A stretch of DNA of 64,000 nucleotides, taken from Ophiobolus disseminans (lineage: Eukaryota > Ascomycota > Dothideomycetes > Pleosporales > Phaeosphaeriaceae). Below, piece after piece: positions 54,801 to 64,000 of the stretch (the stretch's first letter is position 1; every line of letters starts with the position of its first letter). The position numbers and the translations under genes are program-made. The DNA lies in the NCBI GenBank assembly GCA_010093685.1, contig MU006231.1, forward strand, positions 420,428 to 484,427, written 5' to 3'. The notes beneath the pieces were generated by a model, which was not told the origin of the DNA, searched no databases, and saw only the letters and a list, made by a program, of their open reading frames with translations.

Positions 54801-55518
54801 AATTCTCTCATCATCGCCTAGACCGTCGTCGGCAGCGCTGGCAGCATCTTCAGTGCCGTCGAGTTCTTCAACCACTTCGACCCCGCCTGCAGTTTCCACA
54901 CCAAGCCCGTCACCGACCTCAGCCTCAACGTTGAGCACGACAGTGGTTCCCACATCGTTCGCTACACTTGTTTCTTCGTCTTCACCATCGCCCTCTCCGT
55001 CGACTTGCAGCTCGAAAACGAACCGCCTCACCAATGGCCAATTCACGAATGGTCTCTCTGGATGGTCTGATATCAAAGAGGACAGCACACCGAATGTCGC
55101 ATTGCAGGGTGTCATAGAAGGCGCGGGCCACAAAGACACGACACACTACTCTCTAACCACCAAGAACGGCGGTGGTTTTGGAGCGGCCGTTGTTCTTGAA
55201 CAGTATGACGTGCTTATTCCGAGCGGCTCAACGGTACGGTGTTCGTACTGGACCAAAGTGACGCGCTCCAGCGAGTCCAGCGACGTGTCATTCTTGATGT
55301 ATATTGATGGCCAGGTATGCGCTGGTAACTTGGTTATGGGAGCGAGTGACTGGAAGGAGATACACGCGGATCCTTTTGTTCTCAGTGGTCGCGACACACA
55401 CACTATACAGGTTTACGCTTCTCTAGAGACACAAGCGATGGACGAGGTGGTGGTTGGGATCGACGATGTTGGGGTGTATATCGTGAAGGGACCGGATGGA
55501 AAGACTTGTGCGGAATAA
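51882..55518 (+). CDS. Secreted chitin-binding (CBM18) protein with four C-terminal carbohydrate-binding-like modules
   Basis: Six exons: 51882-52012, 52068-52076 (9 nt), 52128-52192, 52246-52518, 52572-53959 and 54016-55518. Introns are 51-56 nt. The product is 1122 residues. Residues 1-17 form a signal peptide (MRFLIWLAVSLTQLTLA). Two hevein-type CBM18 domains follow at about 24-68 (ARCGPDFGLTCKGSRYGDCC.. YCGKGCQ) and 113-161. Their eight-cysteine pattern is complete only after splicing. Long Ser/Thr linkers, expected to be O-mannosylated, separate four modules at about 275-438, 498-643, 701-874 and 953-1122. Each starts with a C..N..I-NGQF motif and ends with VDD/FDD, resembling CBM4_9-like jelly rolls. 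No catalytic domain or GPI signal is seen. Likely role: binding chitin or glucan in the wall or shielding it outside. That is inference. Confidence 0.88.
52013..52127 (+). repeat. Pair of near-identical introns flanking a 9-nt microexon
   Basis: Intron 1 (52013-52067) and intron 2 (52077-52127) both begin GTAAGCGCGA. Both continue with CTCGAC, AATCAT, TGTCAA and a TAAC branch site at matching positions, differing by a few substitutions and small gaps. Between them lies TCAGTATTC, which supplies codons for the S-Q-Y-S step of the first hevein domain. The similarity is far above that of any other intron pair in the window. Confidence 0.85.
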
Positions 55519-56039
55519 GTAGGCAGTGGCAGAGTGTGGTAGAAAATTATTATCAGTTGGAGCATACTATCTTCGTCCTGAGGGTTTATTTAAATAATAC
55601 AAACTAGCAAACGACACAGAAACTGATATTCTTGTCAAGTCAGTGAGAAGACTGCACATCTTGAGGTCTGCTAGTGTTGGAGCTATGACCATCAACATCC
55701 AAGGGCAGGGATGGCGGCCGTTTCGAAGCATGTCGATCGCGCCCAAGAAAAAGGACCCTGGTGTCTCGGCGCACCTGCTCGGTGTGCGAATCTTTTGCCT
55801 GTTGCTTCATGGCGACTTTGCAAAGATGATCGAGTTCATCCCCGTAACGCACACGACTTTCTGCGGCTTTTCGTCTGAAGTCAATTGAGATTGCGACAGC
55901 ATTCCACAGGTCGCATCGCTACCAAACGTCAGCGGCGCAAGCGTGCCCGCGCAATCGAGCGTTATCTTGGCTGGAGAAAAGGAAACCTGTGTTGTACAGC
56001 ATTCCATCGCATATCAAGGTGTACAGAGCTATCGCAGCT
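55519..56039. other. Intergenic region upstream of CDF transporter
   Basis: 521 bases. Small frames (55643-55888 plus; 55640-55852 minus) have no recognisable domain. Contains the CDF promoter and leader. Confidence 0.5.
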
Positions 56040-57888
56040 ATGGCGGACTTTGCATCCACACCTCCTCCCAAGTCGCCTCGCTCAGCAAGTCTTCCGCGTC
56101 TTGGAAGTTCGAAGCTGTTTCTTCCCGTCGCAAGCGACACATCGACCGCGATTTCCACCCGCGGACAACACTTGCCATCGTTGTTTACGCGTCGTCCATC
56201 GACTATCCGCAGCAATGAGCGCCGAGGGAGTCTGACGGATGACGACGAGGACGTCGAGAGCTTCAGGGCGGGCCTCATGATGCCCTACGATAGGGATCCG
56301 GAGCGGAGGAGCAGCAGCGCGGCATCCATCTTGAACACGCCGCAGATGCGGAGCCAGCGACTGATTGGCAACTCTAATCCTCGGTACAAATGGGAGAGAT
56401 ACTACAAGAGTGACGAAGAGCTAAAGGATATGAAGAAGCCAATGTAAGCTGTCCTGCTGTATGCTACATAGTCGCGAGCTAACGCGTAAATAGACGCCAG
56501 TATTACGAACGGAACAACGAGCTGATACAACACTACCTGTACATCGACCGCCTGCTCGACTCCTCCCTCCCGCACAACCTCATCCAAGAGTACACCAATC
56601 TCGAATCTGGGCCAGTCAAGATTCCAATGACGATTGCGGAGGAGGAGTCTGCAAACAGTACGCCCTTTGCCACACCTGGTACACGTACCCCCGGCAACGT
56701 CAGCGAGAATGGCAATGGGCCCCTGTCAAGCCACTCCTCTGGGACCTATGGTACCACCAATACCAACGGGTCCAATGGCGCCCCACAAGCCAAGGTCAAG
56801 CGGACACCGAAGAACCTATACAAGGTCCCTGAGAACGACGAGAATGCGCCCCTCCTTGCGTACGACGATGCTGTGGAAGATGAAGACGAGGAAACAATAT
56901 CGAACCCAAAGCTGAAAGAATGGGTGCCCGAGGAAGACGAGGACACGGAGAGCCCCGTCGTCAAGGTTGCGCTTTACGTCAATGTCGCTGCGAACACGGT
57001 TCTCCTGATTCTGAAGGTCATCGTGGCAGTGATGACCTCATCGCTCTCCGTCGTCGCCAGTTTGGTCGACGCAGCCTTGGACTTCGTCAGCACGATGATT
57101 ATCTGGATCACGTCCTGGATGATTTCACGGCAGGATCGCTACGCGTACCCCGTTGGCCGCCGGCGCCTCGAACCCATTGGCGTCCTCGTCTTTTCTGTCA
57201 TCATGATCACGTCGTTCTTCCAAGTCGGGATCGAGGGTGTCTCTCGCCTCTCTGGACCCGATCACACAGTCGTCCAGCTCACCATCCCGGCCGTAGCCAT
57301 CATGGCTTCCACAGTGGTTATCAAGGGTCTCTGCTGGCTTTATTGCCGCCTCATTCGCAACTCCTCCGTACAAGCGCTCGCCCAGGATGCGATGACTGAT
57401 GTCGTGTTCAATACCTTCTCGATCCTCTTCCCACTTGTTGGCTACTTCGCCAAAGTATGGTGGCTGGATGCGCTCGGCGGTATCCTCCTGTCCGCATACG
57501 TCATCATCAACTGGAGCCGCACGTCGGCCGAACATATCCGCAATTTGACGGGCGCAAGCGCGACAGCAGACGAGCGCAATATTTTGCTGTATATGACGAT
57601 GCGGTTTGCGAAGAGCATTAAGCGCATTCAAGGACTGCAGGCGTATCATGCGGGTGATAAGCTGAACGTGGAGGTCGACATTGTGGTCGATGAGCACTTG
57701 GCATTGCGAGACAGTCACGACTTGGGTGAGAGTCTACAGTACGTTCTTGGTAAGTCGGAGTATCACCGTATGAGGGATGTGTAGAGGCTAACCGATCTTC
57801 AGAGAGCGTGCCGTATGTCGACCGTGCTTTTGTGCATATTGACTACACCGATTACAATATTCCTACACATATGTCGCAACAGGAGTAG
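56040..57888 (+). CDS. Cation diffusion facilitator, manganese-type
   Basis: Three exons: 56040-56443, 56494-57749 and 57803-57888, with introns of 50 and 53 nt. The product is 581 residues. A long disordered N-terminus (MADFASTPPPKSPRSASLPR) leads to RQYYERNNELIQHYLYIDRL. The CDF membrane domain follows: ALYVNVAANTVLLILKVIVA, SLSVVASLVDAALDFVSTMI, YPVGRRRLEPIGVLVFSVIM, SVQALAQDAMTDVVFNTFSI and WLDALGGILLSAYVII. The metal site in both TM2 (DAALD) and TM5 (DAMTD) is DxxxD rather than HxxxD, the signature of the Mn subgroup. The cytosolic tail has VEVDIVVDEHLALRDSHDLG. The last exon gives ESVPYVDRAFVHIDYTDYN, the usual family end, which a read through at 57750 would miss. Likely exports Mn from cytosol into Golgi or vesicles. 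Confidence 0.92.
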
Positions 57889-58225
57889 TGTAAATATACT
57901 CACACATAGTTCAAACAAGGTAGCAGTTTCTCCTCACTGAGTCTGTTGACACTGTAGGAATTGTTGACATTGCTATCGCAGAGGAGTGCATGCTTTGGCT
58001 TGCGGTGCAATATATACACACAAGGTCCATGTGTTATCATAGTCACAATGTGGGCATCTCCAAATTTAATGCTAGACCCATTCATATCCAAATAACTCTC
58101 ACCAGACCTTCAATCACCGAAGCTGATCGATTCGTGCGCAGTTGCCGATTTTTCATTCGCAAAGCAGTCGATTTCCGTAACGTTCAAGTACAAACCTCAC
58201 GAAGACTACCTCCACATTTCAAGCA
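57889..58225. other. Intergenic region
   Basis: 337 bases between the CDF gene and the decarboxylase pseudogene, AT-rich. Nothing recognised. Confidence 0.5.
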
Positions 58226-59780
58226 ATGTCGGATATAAGCGGGATGCTGCAATTCTTCCTTGGCAATGGTGACCACGGCGTTTCGCAGGCTGAGCTTCGT
58301 CGACTCCTACAGGGGGTATTGCAGACCGGTATTGACTTCAAGTGTCAGCCCACCGTCAAGACACATCCCACATCAACACCAGAGACAGTAACTTTTCCCG
58401 ACATGCCAAATGCAGGCATCTCATACGACGGGTTATTAAACGAGTTCAAGCGCATTGCTGCAGGCAGCGCGAACTGGGGTTCGCCTAACTTCATGGGCTT
58501 TCCAGATGCGGCAACAGCGTCCCAGCGCTACGTGCTGCTATGCTGACCCCCTTCATCAACCAAAACTTGGCCAATCAAGACATTTGCTCTCCACTAGCAA
58601 CGTTCGTGGAAATGGAGACTGTCCACTGGTTGCGTCAAAATATGGGCTTTGAAGTCGAGTCTACTTACCGATCGTCCACGGAGATTGGTGGTGTACTTAC
58701 ACTTCGCGGATGTCTATCGAACACTGTGGCTATGATGGCTGCTCGCGAATATGTCTTCCCAGGCTCACGTATGACTGTTGTCCCAGTCCTCGGCTCAGAA
58801 ATCGTTGTTTTAGTGCCCGACGTGATCGAGCACTACTCCATTCGCTCGGCGATGGCATGACTATCTCTGGGCGAGCAGAACGTCTTACGTGTCCCAGTGG
58901 ATGCTGAATTTCGTATGGACCTACATGCATTGGACTCTATCATCGACGAACAGCGAGCCGCAGGCAAACACATCCTTGCGTGCGTTGCCTACGCAGGCGA
59001 CTCGCGTTCAATGCGTGTAGACAATCTGCGTGCCATCTCTGCGGTCCTAGACCGCAAAGATGTTTGGTTTCACGTTGATGCTTGTCATGGCAGCCAATTG
59101 TCTTTCTCACGAACACACAAGCACAAGATCAAGGGTATTTAATTGGTTGACTCTGTCACTATCGATCCCCACAAGGTTCTCTGGATCCCTAATACATGCT
59201 CTTTCGTCTTGTTCAAGGATCCAGCTTCACTCTCGAACATCTCATCCAATTCGGACTTAATCCTCAAGACTCAATGGTGGCTCGGTCAAGTGACTCCGTT
59301 CATCGGCTCTAAAGCGTTCGATGCACTCAAGCTTTGGGCTACTATCAAGACCTTCGGTCGCGATGGTATCGAGAAGCTGATTGATGGACGACTTGCGCTA
59401 ACTGCACAGATCCAGCAGAACATCTGAGATCGTCCGGATCTTGTTCTACTTAACGAAACGGACATCAACTCTTGCATGTTTGTCCACATTCCAGAAGTTT
59501 GTCAACGAACAGTTGCAGCAACTAACAAGCCTCTTTCCGCCGCTGACATGGAGACGATCAACAACATCAACAGCCTTATCAAAGCCGAAATCACGAAGGC
59601 TGGTGATAGCTACTGCCACGGCTTCAACCTCAAGAAGTGCCCAAATCCTCTATGAGATGCAGAACAGCAAATCTATGCCCTTCGTACCATGAACGGAAAT
59701 CCGCTGACAACGCTAGAGCACGTCAACAAACTCATGGAAACCGTTACGGAACTGGGCGCTCGCTTCCTCGCTGAGCATCA
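58226..59780 (+). pseudogene. PLP-dependent group II decarboxylase, multiply disrupted
   Basis: Starts as MSDISGMLQFFLGNGDHGVS and keeps decarboxylase similarity to NGNPLTTLEHVNKLMETVTE. Conserved blocks include NWGSPNFMGFPDA, NQDICSPLATFVEMETVHWL, VWFHVDACHGSQ and the PLP lysine motif TIDPHKVLWIP. Lesions are a one-base deletion near 58508 (the frame moves inside GFPDA-GNSVPAL) and four in-frame stops: TGA 58858-58860, TAA 59140-59142, TGA 59425-59427 and TGA 59653-59655. The first stop lies where the family has tryptophan. The family contains glutamate, aspartate and aromatic amino acid decarboxylases; the substrate cannot be told. The gene is certainly inactive as written. Its end runs directly into the nucleotidyltransferase gene (see findings for a possible former fusion). 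Confidence 0.85.
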
Positions 59781-59848
59781 GTATCAGTCTTATAGATGGT
59801 GTTACCAATGTCACAGGTCTCCCCGTTGGACGCAAGCTACAAACCTTC

Positions 59849-61042
59849 ATGGCCGACTTCTTCGGCGATGTGGAGTACCAAGCTGTTGCATACGGTTCAA
59901 GCACTAGCTCTTCCAACAAACTCCTCTCCGACGTGGATATGATGGTCTTTGTCAACGACGACTTCACAATCACGCCTGAGCTGCGGTCGACCTTCGAGGA
60001 GGGCTACCGTAACATCATGGAGGAAGATGGCATTGTCATCGACGCCGAGGTGCCTTTCGAACGCAAGCAACTTGTCTCTATGTCTCTTGCATCGCAAGCT
60101 TCGTCCGGTACTGGCATTCGAGTTGTCCACGGTCAAGTCGCACCCATCGAGAAGACAACAGAGTACCTCGCTTCTCACGAGATGCTTCAGCGACTCATCT
60201 TCAACGTTCTTACGGTTCCGAACGCCCACCTTGGAGGGTCTAATACGCTTATATCGGAGCTTCGCGACCAGGCGCGTGACGCTCTCGTCAAGCTTATTCA
60301 AAATGTTGGGCCGGAAGTCAACAACGCAGGCCAATTCTCGATGCAGGCTCGATCTAACGGCACACGATCTGGTGAAGAGTACCTAGGTTATAAAGAGCGT
60401 CCAGATGTAATACAACATCTACACGATCTCTGGAACGACAGCCAGAAAGCCAAACAAGGTTGCATCGTCCTTTTGAACGATTTCCCAGGCGTTGGCAAAC
60501 TCACAATCGCACGGGCCATCAAAGACAATCTACCCGAAAACGCTGTACGCTTGATCGACAACCGCGTCCTCATCGATCCAGCTGAGGCTATTGCTCCGGG
60601 CCGCGGACCTGCTCACAAGCTCATTCGCGCAAAAGTCCGACGCGTCGCATTTGGTGCTCTAACCACAGAGCTCCTTTCTCAGCCGAACCTCAAAGCCATC
60701 ATGACAGACTGTCCCGCAGACACCACGGAAGACACAGCCGTACTCGCAGAACACATCCGCGTCGCAAAGGATACCAATGTTCCCTTCTATTTTGTGGGCG
60801 TTACCTGCGATCAAGAGGAGCACGGTCGCCGACTCGATACTCCTACACGTACGGTCGGCGGCAAGACGAAGCTTCGAGACGAGAGCGTACTTCGGGAGCT
60901 ACTGGAGCAACACGTCCTTGTTGATCCTAAGAAGCTGTCCGAAGAGCTCTTGACTGTTGTGGAGATTGTGCATGTTGTGTTGGACACCACTGGTCTGACA
61001 GTGGAGCAGTCTATGTCGAAGAAGATGCGACAGATGGAGTAG
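59849..61042 (+). CDS. Nucleotidyltransferase plus P-loop kinase-like protein
   Basis: An open frame of 397 residues. Residues 1-70 carry a DNA polymerase beta-type nucleotidyltransferase signature: YGSSTSSSNKLLSDVDMMVF (GS at 16-17, SDVD at 27-30) and the third acidic site VIDAEVPFE. Residues about 204-397 resemble small P-loop kinases of the AAA_33/zeta type: CIVLLNDFPGVGKLTIARAI, then RLIDNRVLIDPAEAIAPGRG and VPFYFVGVTCDQEEHGRRLD. The P-loop has Asp where the first Gly/Ala of GxxxxGK is expected, and Leu follows GK. The in-frame sequence upstream of the Met (SLIDGVTNVTGLPVGRKLQT) is also coding-like. The frame may therefore be the surviving 3' part of a longer fused gene. Substrate unknown. 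Confidence 0.65.
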   Translation: MADFFGDVEYQAVAYGSSTSSSNKLLSDVDMMVFVNDDFTITPELRSTFEEGYRNIMEEDGIVIDAEVPFERKQLVSMSLASQASSGTGIRVVHGQVAPIEKTTEYLASHEMLQRLIFNVLTVPNAHLGGSNTLISELRDQARDALVKLIQNVGPEVNNAGQFSMQARSNGTRSGEEYLGYKERPDVIQHLHDLWNDSQKAKQGCIVLLNDFPGVGKLTIARAIKDNLPENAVRLIDNRVLIDPAEAIAPGRGPAHKLIRAKVRRVAFGALTTELLSQPNLKAIMTDCPADTTEDTAVLAEHIRVAKDTNVPFYFVGVTCDQEEHGRRLDTPTRTVGGKTKLRDESVLRELLEQHVLVDPKKLSEELLTVVEIVHVVLDTTGLTVEQSMSKKMRQME

Positions 61043-62132
61043 ACAAAGCATGACTATTCGTCGGAGGCGTTTTCAATCCATCTCACATTATTAGATTTAT
61101 TGTATAGTATTATTTTAAGCCCTATGCATAGCCTCGCAACCGCCGAAGTACTCTAGTATATACACCAAATTACCACATGATTCCCCATACCACTACCTTC
61201 TTCTACCAATATACTACCGTGGCGATACTAACCTTGGAAATCCACAGCACGATGGACTACCGGTAGATCTTACGATGATGTCAGTCATAAAATCACGCAG
61301 CTCAGGCGCACTCCGTGCATCGCGAAGCAAGAGTCATTATTGATCTAAGTCAACATTACCGCGCAAGAAGATACCAATTCGAGAGACCACAGCCTCTCGC
61401 CTATTCGAAGCCTATGTGGCCCCCTCTTACACAAACCCAAAGGCGCCCTGGGCCGCCCCCAACGGCTAGCAAGCGAAGACGGCGGACCCCAGCAAAGTAG
61501 GCCTCCAGCTCTAGATCTGCACATGGACCCAGCTCCTCGACTGTGCCTCCTCCACACCTGACATGGTTCATGACTGTGCCGCTTGAGCATGGTCGCAAGC
61601 TTAATTTCATGTCCATTGCTACGTGCCATGGGCTTCAAAGCGATGCAACTATCGAGATTGCGGCCACACGATGCCTTGCTTGAGTTTGTGCATGTTTGAA
61701 GGGCCTCGGCACTGCTCTGGACTAAATATAACTCCGTAGTACGCCTTCGGCTTCGACTAGGGTCCGACTTGTCGCGCAAGCTGAGTGGCGCGCAGGTGCT
61801 TTGCCGTCCGTGAGATCTGATTGGTGGTCATCTTTCACAACCCTAGTAAGGCGAAACCCCTAGTAGGAAGGCACGATGGTGTGAACCGCATGGTACCTGT
61901 GCAACACGATCTCCACAGCCACCAACAACTGGAAGCTGTTATGACATCACTTGCTACGTTGATTGCAGCCTAACTGCGCAGTCAACTAAGAAAGCATCGC
62001 TGAACTGTCTATATCCTATCAACTACGAATTCCCGCACAACTTCCAACTTTCAACAACTTCAGCTCTCACAAACCCTTCTTCATACACCCTTCTTCATAC
62101 ACCCTTCTTCATACTTCTCAAACTTGTCCACT
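61043..62132. other. Intergenic region
   Basis: 1.09 kb without a supported gene. A frame at 61345-61779 on the minus strand shows no resemblance to known families. The right end contains a tandem repeat (separate entry) and the leader of the next gene. Confidence 0.5.
62073..62114 (+). repeat. 14-bp tandem repeat, three copies
   Basis: The unit ACCCTTCTTCATAC occurs three times without mismatch, ending 18 bases before the ATG at 62133. It lies in the probable 5' leader of the following gene and is pyrimidine-rich. Confidence 0.9.
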
Positions 62133-62725
62133 ATGACGCGCACCCTACTGTTCTGTATCGCCGAGGAAGCTAAGGCTGTAGGTTACCTGCACTCACTAGC
62201 GAGCCGACTGAGCTAACAGCAACACCACAGTCAATCCCCACAATCCTGGACGCAGTTCCCGAATTCTCCCTCATCGAATCGCAAGATTGCCCCGACGACG
62301 AGTCCAGCCTAAAAAGCAAACTATCCCCAGACTCCACCTTCGAAACCGCATTCATCAACTCATCTCCCAAAGACGTCCAGAACTGGATCCTCGAAAAGCA
62401 AGACACGGCCATGTTCATCGAGCCCAACATCGCTGGCATCGCAGATGCACGCACCGCCAAAGACGGCACTATCCTGATGACATGGTACCGCGAGGGCGAA
62501 GGCGAAGAGTGCAAGCCCCACGGCGTGCTCCCGCCAAGGGCGGACTCTTGGTGGGACTTTAGAGTTAAGGCTGAGCAGGCTTCGCGTGTTATTGCGGCGC
62601 TCAACTTTGTGGAGCCCGATGTGGCGTTTCCTAGGTACTTTGGGCGCAAGGATGAGTTTACGGATGGGGAGGGCGTGTTTGATGCGGAGAAGGCGGATCG
62701 CGATATTAGTGGGAAGGATGAGTAG
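62133..62725 (+). CDS. Hypothetical small acidic protein
   Basis: Two exons, 62133-62177 and 62231-62725, with a 53-nt intron (GTAGGT..GAGCTAAC..CAG, phase 0). The product is 179 residues. MTRTLLFCIAEEAKA joins SIPTILDAVPEFSLIESQD. The protein is acidic, without a signal peptide or membrane helix, and contains NWILEKQDTAMFIEPNIAGI and RADSWWDFRVKAEQASRVIA. The coding look and clean splice signals support a real gene. I do not recognise the family. A three-copy tandem repeat lies in its leader. Confidence 0.7.
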
Positions 62726-63202
62726 GGGGGTGTGGGAGAGGAATGGGGTGGTTATAGCTCTTTAAGGCGTATCAATATCAGTTTTGACATCGTAAAACTT
62801 TGACAAAACATTCGAATAAGATGAGAATGCGGTATTCCGGTTGTGGAGATTACTAGACAGGGCGTTGAGCATCAATAAAGGCGTACATAGGATGATTGTT
62901 TCCTGCGAGACCGCGATAGAGCAGAGACATGAAGGTTAACATTCTGCGCTCCTCGCAGTTCTCACAACGGATCGGCGGAGTTTGTTTGAAGTATGGTAAG
63001 TCACCTCATGCGCTCGGAATTGTAGGATGAGATGAAATCTAATTGCTAAAGCGCCAGAAGATAACCAAACACTGTACATTCGGCACCACAAAACATCAAG
63101 TCAAATTGACAGAAAAACCCATCCCTCATCAACCCCGCTTCTCCCTTTGACTTCGGCCATCAATCTATTCATGAGGTTCCAATCAAGGATATGTTACTTT
63201 CT
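62726..63202. other. Intergenic region between convergent genes
   Basis: 477 bases between the ends of the hypothetical gene and the secreted-protein gene. No feature recognised. Confidence 0.5.
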
Positions 63203-63913
63203 CTAGCAATGGGTGCCGCGGCTAGACACGCAGACCTCTGTGCACGTTCCGAGAACGTTCACGTTGCCAATCTTTCCCGAGATGCCGTTCGCAGTGCACT
63301 GCTTGATGACTGCAAACCGTTAGTCCATGAGTCTTCTCCCCAGGAAAGAGATTCACTTACTCGTATTAGCATGCTTGTACAAATCGCCCTTGGTGAGAGT
63401 ATCCGGCAGCTTGGTGCCCCAGGATAAGCAGCACGCCTTGCCATTCTTGTAGCAAATCTGTCGCGGCGACTGGCCAATCTTGACCTCGGAGTGATCGCCC
63501 AGCTCGGCGAGCAGCTTGTCGCACAGCTCGTTCTGCGCTCCGTTGTTCTTCGCATCGCAGCTGGGAGTGGCTGAGTCGGGGCACTTCTCGTTGCAGCCCC
63601 AGAACAAGCAGCGCTTCGACATCTTGGTGCTCTCGTCTGTGTCTCGGCGTTGGCTGGGCCCGGTCGGGGCCCCGTAGAAGATGAGGGAGCCGCCGGATTT
63701 GGTGTCCTCGCGGTAGAGCTCGGGCCGGTCGGACATCTCGCCGCGAGTTACTTTGGTGTTGTCTTCGCCGTAGTAGACGATGGAGCCGCCTGCGCCGTCA
63801 TCTTTGTGATAGAGCTCGACGAGGTCATCGCTTGCTGGAGCAGCTAGAGCGTTGGCCATCATGCTGTTCGCCATGGCGAAAGCAAAGAAGAGGTTGGCTG
63901 ATGTGAAATGCAT
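63203..63913 (-). CDS. Secreted cysteine-rich protein with Kex2-type propeptide
   Basis: Two exons on the minus strand, 63913-63361 and 63309-63203, with a 51-nt intron (GTAAGT..CTAAC..CAG). The product is 219 residues. Residues 1-25 are a signal peptide (MHFTSANLFFAFAMANSMMA..LAA). The next 75 residues contain two copies of a 17-residue repeat (33-49 ELYHKDDGAGGSIVYYG; 65-81 ELYREDTKSGGSLIFYG) and dibasic sites QRR and SKR (Kex2 sites after 90 and 101). The region after SKR holds all 12 cysteines: 102, 107, 111, 119, 131, 154, 161, 162, 189, 207, 211, 219. The second exon supplies four of them, which the unspliced frame would lose. This layout fits a processed, disulfide-rich secreted protein such as an effector-like or antimicrobial-type peptide. 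Its activity is unknown. Confidence 0.8.
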
Positions 63914-64000
63914 GTTGAAAGTTGGGTTGTTGCTTTGAAGTTTTGGAGTTGTGAGAAGTGGAATGGAGGTAGATAGAATGAGGTGTAGCTGACTGTCTGT

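Noticed and set aside
1..64000. CRISPR arrays, prokaryotic-type operators, rRNA and tRNA genes
   Set aside because: None seen. The sequence is fungal nuclear DNA, no regular spacer-repeat structure was found, and no tRNA B-box in proper context was recognised, though a covariance search was not possible.

Overview
The window is nuclear DNA of a filamentous ascomycete, most likely a Dothideomycete of the Pleosporales type. Genes are dense and on both strands. Introns are short (mostly 45-90 nt) with GT..AG ends and CTAAC/CTGAC-like branch sites. Typical fungal genes are present (STE12, KNR4/SMI1, BTB-domain paralogues, DUF6536, DUF6594 and DUF7580 families). Gene models were built by reading the sequence and joining exons by hand; family names come from recognition, with no database search.

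Layout. 0-14 kb: the 3' part of a DUF7580 gene, KNR4/SMI1, a frameshifted membrane-protein pseudogene, a short-chain dehydrogenase relative, WDR70, mitochondrial SSB (RIM1) and MTO1. 14-32 kb is accessory in character. It holds broken BTB genes at both sides, a DUF6536 membrane protein, a kinase-like pseudogene with two nonsense codons, a caspase-like/pseudokinase fusion, a DUF6594 membrane protein, a large kinase-ankyrin-membrane protein and an orphan. 33-48 kb is housekeeping: STE12 with a long gene-poor upstream region, cardiolipin synthase, an RPB12-like zinc ribbon, COQ8, NTA1 and the three-exon ribosomal gene RPL39. 48-64 kb: two intact tandem BTB genes, a large secreted chitin-binding protein, a Mn-type CDF transporter, a decaying PLP decarboxylase joined to an intact nucleotidyltransferase/P-loop protein, a small hypothetical gene and a secreted cysteine-rich protein with a Kex2-type propeptide.

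How the genes fit together. Four genes serve mitochondria (RIM1, MTO1, cardiolipin synthase, COQ8) but are dispersed, not an operon. The 14-32 kb island looks like fungal self/non-self or stress-signalling content: caspase fold, pseudokinases, ankyrin receptor-like kinase and BTB genes, with much pseudogene decay. That reading is inference from domain content.

Most notable: two nearly identical introns flanking a 9-nt microexon in the chitin-binding gene, the caspase-pseudokinase fusion, the decarboxylase/nucleotidyltransferase/kinase remnant, the repeated DVFY motif in COQ8, and the secreted protein with repeated propeptide and 12 cysteines.
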